A stretch of 5,616 bases of DNA, taken from the NCBI GenBank assembly GCA_026169575.1, contig JAPFCT010000088.1, positions 1 to 5,616 on the forward strand. Reading direction: 5' to 3'. This document shows, piece by piece, positions 5,532 through 5,616 of this stretch. The stretch is from Faecalimonas sp. Its GTDB lineage: Bacteria > Bacillota_A > Clostridia > Lachnospirales > Lachnospiraceae. Position 1 is the first letter of the stretch; each line of letters starts with the position of its first letter. A model generated the notes under the pieces. That model was not told the DNA's origin. It was given only the letters and a program-made list of their open reading frames with translations, and ran no database searches. A program made the translations under genes and the position numbers.

Positions 5532-5616
5532 TTACAGTAAACCGATCTGGACTTTTGTCTGGCTTTCTCCTTTTCGGCTAATCCCACCTTCTATTTTTCT
5601 GCACACTGTGCAACTA
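5532..5616 (-). CDS. C-terminal fragment of an unidentified convergent gene (partial, runs off right edge)
   Basis: On the minus strand one frame is open from the window edge to a TAA at 5534-5532 and gives 27 residues, beginning SCTVCRKIEGG and ending QTKVQIGLL. The other two minus frames hit stops within this stretch. The TAA lies 4 bases before the hairpin that has its U tract on the minus strand, which is where a gene end is expected. The CxxC pair (Cys2 and Cys5 of the fragment) is visible, but the fragment is too short to assign a family. Confidence 0.45.
   Translation of the reverse strand, partial: SCTVCRKIEGGISRKGESQTKVQIGLL

Noticed and set aside
5418..5540. 40-codon plus-strand frame downstream of the deaminase
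   Set aside because: It has no ribosome binding site, runs through both arms of the terminator hairpin, and its translation looks random.

Overview
The window looks like ordinary chromosomal sequence from a low-to-moderate GC Firmicute. A gut-type member of the Clostridia, probably Lachnospiraceae, fits best. This rests on strong AGGAGG-type ribosome binding sites, near-consensus sigma-A promoters, a prephenate dehydrogenase with a C-terminal ACT domain, a class II EPSP synthase and a clostridial-style dCMP deaminase. The taxonomic placement is an inference from these traits, not from a database search.

Layout. A short 5' edge (1-84) may hold the first codons of another minus-strand gene. 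Bases 85-2160 (minus) encode a complete 691-residue EF-G paralog of the EF-G2/FusA2 type. It keeps all the translocase domains but has non-canonical GTPase motifs. Bases 2161-2429 are a divergent regulatory region with a credible promoter in each direction and two 8-bp dyads one helical turn apart. The plus-strand cluster then runs tyrA (2430-3524), aroA (3624-4934) and a dCMP deaminase (4921-5406). The last two overlap by 14 bases, and the deaminase ribosome binding site lies inside aroA. Bases 5407-5476 are a GC-rich spacer with no recognised gene. They are followed by a long hairpin (5477-5527) that works best as a terminator for the minus strand, and by what appears to be the C-terminus of a convergent minus-strand gene running off the right edge.

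How the genes fit together. AroA makes EPSP, the precursor of chorismate. TyrA converts prephenate, made from chorismate, to 4-hydroxyphenylpyruvate for tyrosine, and its ACT domain probably senses tyrosine. The pair is therefore the end of a shikimate/tyrosine operon whose other genes are not in view. The dCMP deaminase supplies dUMP for thymidylate synthesis. It has no obvious metabolic link to aromatic synthesis and may simply be carried on the same transcript. The EF-G paralog is transcribed separately and divergently.

No clearly new system is visible. The points most worth a second look are the degenerate G motifs of the EF-G paralog, the twin dyads between the divergent promoters, and the GC-rich spacer, which may be a dispersed repeat.
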